Shown here one piece after another: positions 1 through 8,635 of a DNA stretch of 64,000 bases. This DNA comes from Niallia circulans NBRC 13626 (GTDB lineage: Bacteria > Bacillota > Bacilli > Bacillales > Cytobacillaceae). How positions within the stretch are numbered: position 1 is the first letter of the stretch; every line of letters begins with the position of its first letter. The position numbers and the translations under genes were made by a program. The DNA is taken from the NCBI RefSeq assembly GCF_001591585.1, contig NZ_BCVE01000015.1, forward strand, positions 41,528 through 105,527. The letters are read 5' to 3'. A model generated the notes under the pieces. It did not search any database and was not told the DNA's origin. It worked only from the letters and a program-made list of their open reading frames with translations.

Positions 1-343
1 AAAAAACATAGATTATTTTCATCTTAAACTTTATATGTTAACCGTTTTCATACATATTATCATAAACTTGCTCTTTTTGCATCCTCCATCTATCCAATAT
101 ATTCCTTCTGTATATATAATCTAGATTCTAACAAGCACATTTTTAGTCTTATAAACTCAAAGAAATATTTTTCAAACGCTCCTTACTTTCAATTACAAAG
201 GCATTCCTTTTCATTTTGGCTCTTAATTATGAAAATTCACCTTTTACTTCGCGGGTATTTTTTTCCTTCTCTATGTCTATTATGAAATATAGTACATAAA
301 AAAGAAAAATCATTCCACAACTGTTTTTAGTATGAGGTGAGAT

Positions 344-1804
344 ATGGAAAACATAAGTAAGAAGAAAGTATCCAGTCATTTGGATCAGAATGTTGGATAC
401 CTTAAGGAAGAATTGGGTGTAGGACAAAACTTTGACATAATCCATTTAGATGTGGAATATGCTGGCATTCGAATGGCTATGTTTCTTGTAGATGGATTAG
501 TAAAAGATGATATATTACATTTGCTCATGAAGTTCCTTGCAAAAGTAAAAAAAGAGGAATTAAGAAAAGATGTTTTAAAGAAATTATTGAGTACCTATAT
601 ACCTTATATAGAAATCAGCACTGTTGATGATCTAAATAAGGTTGTCGATAATGTGCTCTCAGGTCCAACAGCACTCCTTATCGAAGGTATTGACGAAGTC
701 CTGCTGATTGATGCGAGAACCTATCCTGTCAGAGGACCACAAGAGCCTGATACAGAGAGGGTCGTCCGTGGTTCCCGGGATGGCTTTGTAGAAACAATTG
801 TGTTTAATACAGCGCTGACAAGAAGAAGAATCAGAGATCGGACGCTGCGAATGGAATTTATGCAAGTAGGGCGTCGTTCCAAAACGGATATCGTTATTTG
901 TTATATTGGTGATATTGCAGATCCAGATATGGTCGAACAATTAAAGAAAGCGATGTCCCATATTGATACCGATGGATTACCGATGGCAGAAAAAACAATT
1001 GAGGAATTTATTTCAGGAAACAACTGGAATCCTTTCCCAAAAGTACGTTATACAGAACGACCTGATACAACGGCCATCCATCTTTTTGAAGGGCATATAT
1101 GTATTTTTGTAGATGGCTCGCCGTCTGCCATGATCACCCCCGTCACTTTCTGGCATCATTTACAGCATGCTGAAGAATATCGAAACAATCCGCTTGTAGG
1201 TGCCTATTTACGCTTTGTTCGCTACCTAGGTGTGTTTGCTTCCCTTTTCTTATTACCTTTGTGGTATTTAGTGAGTATAGAACCAAGCCTATTGCCTGGA
1301 TCTTTATCCTTTTTGGGACCGAACGAATTAGGGCAGGTTCCCTTAATTATTCAGTTTCTTTTAATAGAAGTTGGACTGGATATGCTTCGTATGGCCGCCA
1401 TTCATACACCTACATCGCTTGCAACCGCATTAGGACTTGTGGCTGCCTTAATGATTGGACAAGTCGCAGTAGAGGTTGGGCTGTTTTCAAACGAAGTCAT
1501 TTTGTATTTCTCCATTGCTGCCATCGGAACTTTTGCAACACCTAGTTATGAGCTTGGTTTAGCAAACAGACTTGTCCGGATTGTGCTGTTAATTTCTACC
1601 GCTATCTTTAAAGTTCCAGGATATATCGTTGGGGTAGCTCTGTTTATTATCTTCCTTGCAAAAACGAAATCATTTGGAGTTCCCTATCTATGGCCTTTCA
1701 TTCCATTCAATTACCGTGCAATGAGAGATATTCTTGTCAGAACACCAATTCCTTTAAAGAATCGCCGTCCCCGTATTTTAAATCCAAATGATCCTGATCG
1801 ATAA
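344..1804 (+). CDS. spoVAF: Stage V sporulation protein AF (GerA-family)
   Basis: 486 residues. Member of the GerA A-subunit family, closest in motif content to SpoVAF: the stretch around residues 128-163 (RGPQEPDTERVVRGSRDGF, then a basic RRRIRDR segment) is typical. Residues 1 to about 285 form the soluble N-terminal region; several hydrophobic segments follow from about residue 292 to 450, and the tail is proline- and arginine-rich. In the family, SpoVAF sits in the spore inner membrane and is thought to amplify the germination signal together with FigP (YqhR). The ATG has a GAGGTGAG ribosome site. Unusually, no spoVA gene lies in the 343 bases upstream, so the gene appears detached from the spoVA operon or is its last member after a gap; the window edge hides more. 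Family call is firm; the AF subtype is likely from length and motifs. Confidence 0.88.
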   Translation: MENISKKKVSSHLDQNVGYLKEELGVGQNFDIIHLDVEYAGIRMAMFLVDGLVKDDILHLLMKFLAKVKKEELRKDVLKKLLSTYIPYIEISTVDDLNKVVDNVLSGPTALLIEGIDEVLLIDARTYPVRGPQEPDTERVVRGSRDGFVETIVFNTALTRRRIRDRTLRMEFMQVGRRSKTDIVICYIGDIADPDMVEQLKKAMSHIDTDGLPMAEKTIEEFISGNNWNPFPKVRYTERPDTTAIHLFEGHICIFVDGSPSAMITPVTFWHHLQHAEEYRNNPLVGAYLRFVRYLGVFASLFLLPLWYLVSIEPSLLPGSLSFLGPNELGQVPLIIQFLLIEVGLDMLRMAAIHTPTSLATALGLVAALMIGQVAVEVGLFSNEVILYFSIAAIGTFATPSYELGLANRLVRIVLLISTAIFKVPGYIVGVALFIIFLAKTKSFGVPYLWPFIPFNYRAMRDILVRTPIPLKNRRPRILNPNDPDR

Positions 1805-1843
1805 TTGTCATCCCAGCAATTTCTGCATTTTTATGGTCTTTTT

Positions 1844-1872
1844 GCCTTAGGTAATCTAAGGCTGTTTTTTTA
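1844..1872 (+). terminator. Rho-independent terminator of spoVAF
   Basis: Perfect 7-bp stem GCCTTAG/CTAAGGC with a 5-base loop, followed by TGTTTTTTTA. It lies 40 bases after the spoVAF stop codon. Confidence 0.85.
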
Positions 1873-2229
1873 TGTGCTGTAAAGTTCTTTGTCCGAGGAT
1901 CCTTCCTAAATGGTTAACTACTCCCTCCCCTTCATTCTAAATTCCCTATTTGATAAAACAAAAAAGAAATTATATCTAAAAAAACTAAACAGGTACCTAA
2001 TAGTATTCTTTGCATAGTTTATAAAGAACTAAAGTCCAGACAGAATATGTGGATATGCTATGTTAAAAAAATGGTTGGTTTGAATGATGAAACAGTCAAC
2101 TTTTCAGAAAGAAAAATATATGTACGTTAATGCCTAACTAGTGATTGATGGCAGAGAATATCATCTTCTACAAGCTTCCTTAACATAGCTGACAAATAAA
2201 ATAAGAGTATGAGGAGATGATGCTTCTAT
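1873..2229. other. Intergenic leader upstream of sulfonate transporter
   Basis: About 360 AT-rich bases between the spoVAF terminator and the transporter operon. I see no convincing S-box (SAM) or T-box riboswitch and no open frame longer than about 20 codons. The last 20 bases hold the ribosome site for the binding-protein gene. A promoter must lie here but no clear -35/-10 pair stands out. Confidence 0.4.
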
Positions 2230-3225
2230 ATGAAAAAAAGAAAGAAAACAGTCGCTTTAATCTTAGGATGTATGCTGCTTTTATCTACCATTTTTCTTTC
2301 TGCTTGTTCATTACCAAAACCACCAGGTGAGAATAGTAGCTATGATAAGGTATTCCGTATTGGTTATCAAAAAAATGGACCACTCCTTATTTTGAAGGAG
2401 CTAGGTACCTTAGAAGAACGTTTAAAGCCACTTGGATATAAAGTAGAATGGTATGAATTTCAAGCAGGCCCAGCTTTACTTGAAGCATTAAATGCCGGAA
2501 GTATAGATTTTGGTCGGTCAGGTGATTCTCCTCCAATCTTTGCTCAAGCTTCTGATTCTACCTTACAGTATGTTGCTGCAGGAAAATCAAAGTTTGAAGG
2601 TTCTGGCATTTTAGTGAAGAATGATTCTTCCATCAAGACATTAGCAGACCTGAAAGGAAAAAAAATCGGTTTTGCCAAAGGAAGTAGTTCCCATTATTTA
2701 TTAGTAAAAGCATTAAAAAAAGCTGGTTTAAACTATAGTGACATAGAACCTGCTTACTTATCGCCTGGAGACGCAAGAATTGCTTTTGAAAAAAAGGAAA
2801 TTGACGCTTGGGTTATATGGGATCCTTTTACCGCAGATACACAGTTACAAGCTGATGCAACACTATTAGTAAATGGAAAAGGTCTAACTAGTGACCGCGA
2901 TTTCTTTCTAGCTTCCTCTGACTTTCTTCAGGAAAACAAAGAGATTATTAAAGTAGTGATGAAAGAAATACAAAAATCATGTCAGTGGGCAAATGAGCAT
3001 CCGGAAGATTTAACAAAAATGCTTTCCTCTATTTTGGGTATTGATGAAGCCTCTATGAACATGGCTGTGGAAAGAAGAGTGTATGGAGTAGAAGAAATAA
3101 GTGCATCGATTATAAAAGAACAGCAAGAAATTGCAGATACCTTTTATAACCTCCAACTTATCCCGAAGAAAATAAAGGTGAATGAAAACGTCTATACAAT
3201 TGATTTAAAGGATGAGGAACAGTGA
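2230..3225 (+). CDS. ssuA: Sulfonate/taurine-type ABC substrate-binding lipoprotein
   Basis: 331 residues. A lipoprotein signal peptide ends in the lipobox LSAC, with the lipidated cysteine at residue 26. The mature part is a periplasmic-binding fold of the SsuA/TauA/NrtA group: it opens with an FRIGYQKNGPLLILKE strand-helix and has the conserved DFGRSGDSPPIFAQA and AYLSPGDARIAFEKKEIDAWVIWDP segments (given here as shorter landmarks: residues about 97-112 and 175-201). It would capture aliphatic sulfonates or a similar anion outside the membrane and pass it to the permease encoded 4 bases into its own stop. The signature fits sulfonates best, but nitrate or pyrimidine-type ligands are used by relatives. 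No FMN-dependent sulfonate monooxygenase (SsuD) or reductase follows, which is unlike the classic ssu operon. Confidence 0.8.
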   Translation: MKKRKKTVALILGCMLLLSTIFLSACSLPKPPGENSSYDKVFRIGYQKNGPLLILKELGTLEERLKPLGYKVEWYEFQAGPALLEALNAGSIDFGRSGDSPPIFAQASDSTLQYVAAGKSKFEGSGILVKNDSSIKTLADLKGKKIGFAKGSSSHYLLVKALKKAGLNYSDIEPAYLSPGDARIAFEKKEIDAWVIWDPFTADTQLQADATLLVNGKGLTSDRDFFLASSDFLQENKEIIKVVMKEIQKSCQWANEHPEDLTKMLSSILGIDEASMNMAVERRVYGVEEISASIIKEQQEIADTFYNLQLIPKKIKVNENVYTIDLKDEEQ

Positions 3226-4004
3226 AGAAAACATCTCTCTACTTCATAAAAAAAATATTGCCGTGGGGTATTCCTATTTTATTGCTAATTAGCTGGCAAT
3301 GGATTATTAAAGCAGGGATTATTTCCTCGCGAATACTTCCCGCTCCATCGGATGTCTATGTGGCTGCCATCAATCTCTTTCAAACGGGAGAATTAACCCA
3401 TCATGTATGGATTAGTTTATGGAGAGCGTCTATTGGATTTCTGATCGGTGGTACGATTGGATTTGTATTAGGTTTATTAAACGGCTTATTCCGATTTACA
3501 GAGCTATTACTTGACACCTCTATTCAAATGTTACGAAATATTCCCCATTTAGCTCTAATACCATTAGTCATTCTTTGGTTTGGGATTGGAGAAGAAGCCA
3601 AAGTATTTCTTGTAGCTTTAGGGGTTTTATTCCCCATCTATCTTAATACTTATCATGGTATTAAATCTGTTGATAAAGGATTAATCGAAATGGGAAAAAT
3701 GTATGGGCTAAATGGCTTTTCTCTTTTCCTAAATGTTATATTTCCAGGCGCTCTTTCTTCCATTCTTGTAGGTTTACGATTTTCATTAGGAATCATGTGG
3801 ATTACTTTAATTGTTGCGGAAACAATATCCTCTACTTCTGGGATTGGTTATATGGCAATGAATGCAAGAGAATTTATGAGGATGGATGTAATTGTATTAA
3901 GTATTCTCCTGTATGCATTACTTGGAAAACTTTCCGATGTAATCGCTCGTTTTATGGAAACACGATGGCTTAAATGGCATCCTAGCTACCACAAACATTC
4001 CTAA
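3222..4004 (+). CDS. ssuC: Sulfonate-type ABC transporter permease
   Basis: 260 residues starting at a GTG that overlaps the preceding stop by 4 bases (GTGA), implying translational coupling. Six predicted membrane helices; the EAA loop that docks the ATPase lies near residues 150-175 (IEMGKMYGLNGF). The pattern matches the BPD_transp_1 permeases of SsuC/TauC type. It would form the membrane channel of the importer with the adjacent binding protein and ATPase. Substrate is inferred from the family and operon only. Confidence 0.82.
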   Translation: MKKTSLYFIKKILPWGIPILLLISWQWIIKAGIISSRILPAPSDVYVAAINLFQTGELTHHVWISLWRASIGFLIGGTIGFVLGLLNGLFRFTELLLDTSIQMLRNIPHLALIPLVILWFGIGEEAKVFLVALGVLFPIYLNTYHGIKSVDKGLIEMGKMYGLNGFSLFLNVIFPGALSSILVGLRFSLGIMWITLIVAETISSTSGIGYMAMNAREFMRMDVIVLSILLYALLGKLSDVIARFMETRWLKWHPSYHKHS

Positions 4005-4023
4005 AGTAAAGGAGGATTGGAAG

Positions 4024-4818
4024 ATGAGGAAAGAAAAAATATATCTAGAAATAAAAAATCTCGAAAAAAGCTATAATGATACCAAAGTCTTAAAATCTCT
4101 AAATCTTAAAATAAATCTAGGCGAGTTCCTTGCAATTGTCGGAAAGAGCGGCTGTGGAAAAAGCACGTTACTTCGCTTACTGTCAGGGTTAGAAAAACCA
4201 ACTAAAGGCGAAATACTCATCGACGGAAAACCTTTAAATAGTTTAAACAGGGAAGCATGCATGATGTTCCAGGATGGGCGCTTACTTCCATGGAAACGCG
4301 TATTAGATAATGTAAAATTAGGACTAAAAGGGAATCGCCGGGAGGAAGCCATTCAGGTTTTGCGTGATGTTGGATTAGAAGACAAGAAAGATGAATGGCC
4401 AGCAAATCTTTCTGGCGGACAGAAGCAGCGTGTAGCATTAGCTCGGTCGCTTATGCATAAACCAAGACTGCTGTTACTCGATGAACCCCTTGGAGCATTA
4501 GATGCTCTTACCCGTCTAGAAATGCAATCTATGATTGAAAATATTCAAATGACCCACGGATTCACCTCCTTATTAGTAACGCATGATGTCGAAGAGGCTG
4601 TAGCGCTTGCTGATCGAGTCATTGTTCTTCAGGATGGCGTCATTGCTCAAGATATACCAATTACTCTAGAAAGGTCACGCCAGCGAAATCATGCTGCTTT
4701 TGCCTCTTTAGTTAACGATATATTGAAAAAAATCCTCCATCCAACCGACGAAAAGTCTCATCGAATGATTGAGGAGGAACGAAACCTAGCATTAAAAACG
4801 ATCCCAAAGCTAAATTAA
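4024..4818 (+). CDS. ssuB: Sulfonate-type ABC transporter ATPase
   Basis: 264 residues. Walker A GKSGCGKST spans residues 40-48, the Q-loop glutamine is residue 83, the signature is LSGGQKQR at about 130, Walker B LLLLDEP follows with a D-loop (GALDA), and the switch histidine is in VTHDVEEA. The Q-loop context MMFQDGRLLPW is typical of SsuB/TauB/NrtD. It powers the importer from the cytoplasmic side. It has an excellent AAAGGAGG site 7 bases before the ATG. Third gene of the operon; no following gene on this strand is close enough to be coupled. Confidence 0.85.
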   Translation: MRKEKIYLEIKNLEKSYNDTKVLKSLNLKINLGEFLAIVGKSGCGKSTLLRLLSGLEKPTKGEILIDGKPLNSLNREACMMFQDGRLLPWKRVLDNVKLGLKGNRREEAIQVLRDVGLEDKKDEWPANLSGGQKQRVALARSLMHKPRLLLLDEPLGALDALTRLEMQSMIENIQMTHGFTSLLVTHDVEEAVALADRVIVLQDGVIAQDIPITLERSRQRNHAAFASLVNDILKKILHPTDEKSHRMIEEERNLALKTIPKLN

Positions 4819-5042
4819 TGAGGATTAGTGGAGGAGGCTGACTTTTTTTGTCTGGTCTTCTTCTTTTCTTATTTAGCGTGGTAACAAAACAAACCTAATA
4901 CCCCCATCACTGAGGATGTGTTAAGCGAACAGTCCCTTGAAAGAAAGACTCCCAATTCCTATAATAAAGGTCATTCCTTTTCATGTTTCTGCATACACTT
5001 GTTATTATAGTGGACATGCATATTAAATGAGGGATGATTTTT

Positions 5043-5702
5043 TTGAGAAAAAAAAAGCCGGTAGCTTATTCACCTTATCGATTTAGAAGAATATGTAGAC
5101 AATACTCCTTCATTTTGCTTGGTGCAATTATTCAAGGATGTGCAATGGGTATATTCCTTTTTCCAAATTCTATCCCTTCTGGGGGAGCTGGCGGTTTAAC
5201 TGTTCTCTTCCATTATTTTTTCAACATCCCCCTAAGTATTATTCTTTGGATGATCAATTCTTCTATGCTCCTTTTTGCCATCCATTTCTTAGGCGGCAGC
5301 AGTGCAGTTGGAACATTATTTGGAATTACGATCACTTCTATAGCCGTTAATCTTTCCCAAACCTATTTCAGTACACCCTTTTCCAATGTCTGGATAGATA
5401 TGCTTATTGGATCCTTAGTACTAGGTACAGGAATTGGCATTCTCTTAAGGCAAGGTGTTTCGAATGGTGGAATCGGAGTTATTGCCTTAATCATCTCCAA
5501 ATATAGAAATATTAATCCTGGTAAACCATTATTTTGGATAAATGGGGTAATATTTGTCATCACTGCTTATATTATCGATTGGCAAATTGTGATACAAGCC
5601 CTCATCTGTCAATGGTTCTCTACAAAAATTGTTGCCTATCTCTATAATTTAAGAATTCGTCTACCCATCTCTGGTCCTGCGTTTGCCTGGCGGAAAAAAT
5701 AA
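5043..5702 (+). CDS. YitT/YczE-family membrane protein
   Basis: Multi-pass membrane protein of about 219 residues with 5-6 hydrophobic segments. The glycine-rich GGAGGLTVLFHY segment and the later RQGVSNGGIGVIALI repeat are landmarks of the DUF161/YitT group. It lacks the cytoplasmic DUF2179 domain found at the end of full-length YitT proteins, so it is a short version. I prefer the TTG at 5043 (MRKKKPVAYS) to the ATG at 5034: the GAGGG ribosome site directly abuts that ATG, but is 9 bases from the TTG. The function of the family is unknown. It is alone on its strand, convergent with the MFS gene. Confidence 0.72.
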   Translation: MRKKKPVAYSPYRFRRICRQYSFILLGAIIQGCAMGIFLFPNSIPSGGAGGLTVLFHYFFNIPLSIILWMINSSMLLFAIHFLGGSSAVGTLFGITITSIAVNLSQTYFSTPFSNVWIDMLIGSLVLGTGIGILLRQGVSNGGIGVIALIISKYRNINPGKPLFWINGVIFVITAYIIDWQIVIQALICQWFSTKIVAYLYNLRIRLPISGPAFAWRKK

Positions 5703-5731
5703 GGATGTTCGGGATAATCCCAAACATCCTT
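5701..5731 (-). terminator. Terminator between convergent genes
   Basis: Stem AAGGATGTT/AACATCCTT extended by GGGA/TCCC. Read on the minus strand it is followed by ATTTTTTCC, so it best serves the MFS gene; on the plus strand the tail is weak. It begins within the stop codon of the YitT-type gene. Confidence 0.75.
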
Positions 5732-5732
5732 A

Positions 5733-7019
5733 TCATCTTCCATCAATAGGCTCTAAAAAAGGAATGACTTCTTTCGTATCCTCTTCTTTTTTGTCTTTCT
5801 TCCCTTTTTCTCCCTGCTGCTGTTTGTTATCCTCTCCTTTGATTAATAACAGGGCAAGAAGACCAACTAGACAAGTAAATCCAGCTATTGATAAAAACAT
5901 ACCTAAACGGGACCAATCCATCAGCCTTCCGAAAATTGGCGGTCCGATTGCAACTCCCAGGAACCGCACAGAACCATATAAAGAAGTAACGAACCCCCTT
6001 CTTTCTTGGCCAACAGCACCTGTAATAAAACTATTAATACACGGCAAAATCAAACCAGTTCCAACACTGCTGACTGCAAGGACTGCTATAAAAGGAACAA
6101 GGCCCTTAAATAAACTTAAGCTTGCATAAGATGCAGTGACAAAAATAAAACCAAGGACGATTAACTTTTTCATTAATTTTTGATTTTTTCCTATTTTACT
6201 TCCTGTAATATAGGATGTTGTACACATTATTAATAAGGGAATTGCTAGTATTAACCCCTTGATAATTCCATCAATTTTATGCGTTTTCTCTAATGTATCT
6301 GATAAATAGAAAAGAATACCGAAGAGCGTAAATAAACAGGTTGCCCCTGCTAAGTATGCCGTAAATAACCATTTTCCTTCATGTTTAAAAACACTTACTA
6401 ACCCTTTTATATATTTGCTTGGAGATGGAGGCTTTTTACTATGTTCTTTCTCTCTAATGAATATCCATGACAAGATAATAGAAATTAATACAACCATTGG
6501 AAAAGCAAAAAATACGCCATACCAAACAATTAAGGCAATGGCAGAACCTAGTATAGGAGAAAGCACTTTCCCAAATCCATTGGATGCTTCCACAAGTCCC
6601 AATATCCTACTTTCTTTCGCTCCTTTATATAAATCGGCCGTTAATGCCATTGCTATCGGTGCGGTTCCAGCAGCACCTATCCCTTGTAAAGACCGTCCTA
6701 CTAAGATCCATGTATAAGCATGGGAAAATTTCGCCGCAGCAAATCCAGCTAATATACCTCCAACGCCATATAAAAACAAAGCAGGAAGAATAACGGATTT
6801 TCGTGTAAAACGATCCGATAAATAGCCTAAAATAGGAATAAAGAAAGCGGCAACTACAGAAAAAACCGTTATCGTCATACTAGCTTGAAAAGCAGAAAGA
6901 TTAATTTCCGATTGCATTTTTGGCAGTATTGGTATTAACATGGAATTTCCTAGTGTCATGATAAGCGGGATAGAACCAATCGCTACTGCAGTCATTTTTG
7001 TATTTTTTTTCTTTTCCAC
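5733..7019 (-). CDS. MFS transporter, drug:H+ antiporter type
   Basis: 428 residues, about 12 hydrophobic segments in two halves with a central cytoplasmic loop rich in lysine ([17 protein letters not shown]). Motif A of the major facilitator superfamily is seen as [10 protein letters not shown] in loop 2-3, and the motif C-like region is [14 protein letters not shown], pointing to a proton-driven exporter (DHA1 group). The C-terminal tail is unusually charged ([21 protein letters not shown]). It uses a GTG start with an ACGGAGG site 9 bases upstream. It would export small hydrophobic compounds; the substrate cannot be read from sequence. Single-gene transcription unit. Confidence 0.8.
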   Translation of the reverse strand: MEKKKNTKMTAVAIGSIPLIMTLGNSMLIPILPKMQSEINLSAFQASMTITVFSVVAAFFIPILGYLSDRFTRKSVILPALFLYGVGGILAGFAAAKFSHAYTWILVGRSLQGIGAAGTAPIAMALTADLYKGAKESRILGLVEASNGFGKVLSPILGSAIALIVWYGVFFAFPMVVLISIILSWIFIREKEHSKKPPSPSKYIKGLVSVFKHEGKWLFTAYLAGATCLFTLFGILFYLSDTLEKTHKIDGIIKGLILAIPLLIMCTTSYITGSKIGKNQKLMKKLIVLGFIFVTASYASLSLFKGLVPFIAVLAVSSVGTGLILPCINSFITGAVGQERRGFVTSLYGSVRFLGVAIGPPIFGRLMDWSRLGMFLSIAGFTCLVGLLALLLIKGEDNKQQQGEKGKKDKKEEDTKEVIPFLEPIDGR

Positions 7020-7209
7020 AAATACTACCTCCGTTACTGTACAGCATAATCCATTACTTTTATGATTGAGGGATCTTTAGTTAGATTATCCGTACATGGA
7101 AAAGTTATTCTGTCTTACAAAATATGTTTAATTCCAGAATACTAACACTTAGCAAGAGGAAAAATACATTAGGTGAGTGTTATAAAACTTGGACAACGGA
7201 GGAAAAAAA

Positions 7210-7620
7210 TTGAAGTTATTTATCGAGTATATCCTGGATGAAATAGAACAAATTGGATTAAAAAAAGGATTTCGCACCTCCCTTTCCTCTAGTAAGAATG
7301 AGGAGAATTACCTTAGAGGCACATTACAGTATTTTGATAAAGACTTTTTTATTCACTTTGTCCTATTCTTCAGTTATCCAGAAAAAAACCCAAATTTAAC
7401 TTATACCTTTTGGATATTAAATCATCATGGCAATGAACAGCTGCTAAAAAACGCTAATGACAAAGAAAGCGAAGAGGCTGAGAACAAAAAGAAAAAGATA
7501 GATTTAATTAAAGAACATTGTCTGAGTGAAATAAATGTCAATATTTCTAAAGGCGAGGAAATACAAAAATTATTTAAGAAAATCGAAACTGTTCTCTCAA
7601 AGGAAGTCATTATGTCCTAA
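7210..7620 (+). CDS. Conserved-looking hypothetical cytoplasmic protein
   Basis: About 136 residues from the TTG at 7210, which has a CGGAGGA site 6 bases upstream; the frame is open 7 codons further but those codons contain the ribosome site itself. No membrane segment or signal peptide. The first 80 residues mix short strands with aromatic residues (IHFVLFFSYPEKNPNLTYTFW); the second half is highly charged and helical. I do not recognise the family. It stands alone, followed by a good terminator. Confidence 0.6.
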   Translation: MKLFIEYILDEIEQIGLKKGFRTSLSSSKNEENYLRGTLQYFDKDFFIHFVLFFSYPEKNPNLTYTFWILNHHGNEQLLKNANDKESEEAENKKKKIDLIKEHCLSEINVNISKGEEIQKLFKKIETVLSKEVIMS

Positions 7621-7652
7621 TGCTTTTTGCGATATTAACCAAAAGCTAAAAT

Positions 7653-7696
7653 AAATTGCCTTTTGACCACCTGAACAGGAGAAAAAGGCAATTTTT
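7653..7696. terminator. Bidirectional terminator
   Basis: Stem AAATTGCCTTTT/AAAAGGCAATTT with T-runs in both readings; it sits between the convergent hypothetical gene (plus) and yqhV (minus). Confidence 0.85.
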
Positions 7697-7701
7697 ATTG
7701 A

Positions 7702-7977
7702 TTATTCGCTTTTCACCCCATATATAATCAGCCCAATCCCCAATAATATCCATATCATTTTAGCAAAGGATATTTTATCTGTTAAACCCCATAAGCCAAC
7801 AAAGGTAGTTGCTATAAGTACAAGAGGACCAATAATTGCTAAGGAGCTATTGATTATAAGCGCCTTTTCTATTTCATTTGTCTTCAGCATCAAAAGCGCT
7901 GCAGTAATTTCTATGCTTCCAGATAATAATCTTAGGATAACCATTCCGAGAACTGCTTTTTCAATGAACGATAACAT
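7702..7977 (-). CDS. yqhV: YqhV-family (DUF2619) small membrane protein
   Basis: 91 residues (MLSFIEKAVLGMVILRLL...). Three hydrophobic segments and the family pattern LRLLSGSIEITAALLMLK then EKALIINSSLAIIGP. The start is set by GGAGGAGT 5-6 bases upstream; the frame runs 46 codons further upstream but without a ribosome site. In Bacillus subtilis yqhV lies beside the spoIIIA operon and its function is unknown; here it lies in a different context, between small unknown genes. Confidence 0.82.
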   Translation of the reverse strand: MLSFIEKAVLGMVILRLLSGSIEITAALLMLKTNEIEKALIINSSLAIIGPLVLIATTFVGLWGLTDKISFAKMIWILLGIGLIIYGVKSE

Positions 7978-8096
7978 ATACTCCTCCCACCAATAGCAAA
8001 ATTTACTACCATTATATGCAGAGGGATGTTTAATAGGACATGTTTTTGAAGCTCGAAAGAGAAATCCTGATGACGAACGGAATGATAAAACCAAAT

Positions 8097-8270
8097 CTAT
8101 TGTTGAAAAGAACACTGTCTTTTTTTATCCAACTCCCTTATACATGAATTACAATAACCTAATTCCCCATCAAATTTATACCACTGTTTACACTTCAGGC
8201 ACTTCTTATGTAAAATTTCATTAATCATCAAATCATATCCGTAATATGTCATGACTTTTTCAATTTTCAT
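8097..8270 (-). CDS. Small zinc-ribbon-like protein
   Basis: 57 residues from an ATG with an AGGAAG-type site. Four cysteines in two CxxC pairs (CLKC and CNSC, 13 residues apart) suggest a single zinc knuckle; the rest is charged. The frame extends 23 codons upstream but without a better start. No recognised family. It may be a small regulator or a domain-sized adaptor; function unknown. Confidence 0.55.
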   Translation of the reverse strand: MKIEKVMTYYGYDLMINEILHKKCLKCKQWYKFDGELGYCNSCIRELDKKRQCSFQQ

Positions 8271-8316
8271 TCCATCTCTTCCTTTCTCCTCTTTCTCCTT
8301 TGTTAAAGTATGCAGA

Positions 8317-8339
8317 TTGCTATCAAGACGTGATAGCAA
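8317..8339. promoter_or_regulatory. Perfect 9-bp inverted repeat upstream of zinc-ribbon gene
   Basis: TTGCTATCA, five bases AGACG, then TGATAGCAA. It lies 47 bases upstream of the zinc-ribbon gene start, where a repressor operator would be expected. On the plus strand a T-run follows four bases later, so it could instead be a terminator, but no plus-strand gene ends here. Confidence 0.45.
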
Positions 8340-8381
8340 TAAGGATTTTTTTGAAAAAGAAAGAGAATAGTAACCTAAAAA

Positions 8382-8408
8382 AACTGCACCCTAAATAAAG
8401 GTGCAGTT
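8382..8408 (-). terminator. Terminator of DUF4023 gene
   Basis: Stem AACTGCACC/GGTGCAGTT; in the minus reading it is followed by TTTTTTTAGG. Confidence 0.85.
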
Positions 8409-8423
8409 CTTTAGCATGTATTT

Positions 8424-8540
8424 TTAGTGCTGCTTATTTGGTAATTTGGCCTCTGGATGTCCTTTACCATGCTTTTTATTTTTTTCTTGCTTCTTTTGAT
8501 CATCCTTTAGTTTTTCCACGAATTTACCTGTGTCTTCCAT
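8424..8540 (-). CDS. DUF4023-like 38-residue protein
   Basis: The 38-codon frame opens with MEDTGKFVEKLKDDQKKQ, continues with a lysine-rich stretch (KNKKHGKGHPEAK), and ends LPNKQH. The shape (short acidic/basic helix, then GKGHPE.KLPNKQH) matches my memory of DUF4023, small proteins confined to spore-forming Bacillales. An excellent GAGGAGG site lies 7 bases before the ATG and a strong terminator follows, so it is its own transcription unit. Function unknown. Confidence 0.75.
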   Translation of the reverse strand: MEDTGKFVEKLKDDQKKQEKNKKHGKGHPEAKLPNKQH

Positions 8541-8635
8541 TTTTAATCCTCCTCAAAGTTGTTCTTGTTATTTTAACCGATTAGCGGATTTACATTCTTG
8601 AAAACAAATTAATTCTTATTTAAGGATGATATATT

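Noticed and set aside
5683..6129. 148-codon plus-strand frame
   Set aside because: Shadow of the MFS gene on the opposite strand, low-complexity composition, begins inside the terminator.
7702..8115. 137-residue version of YqhV
   Set aside because: The first 46 codons lack family similarity and a ribosome site; the 91-residue form matches the family.
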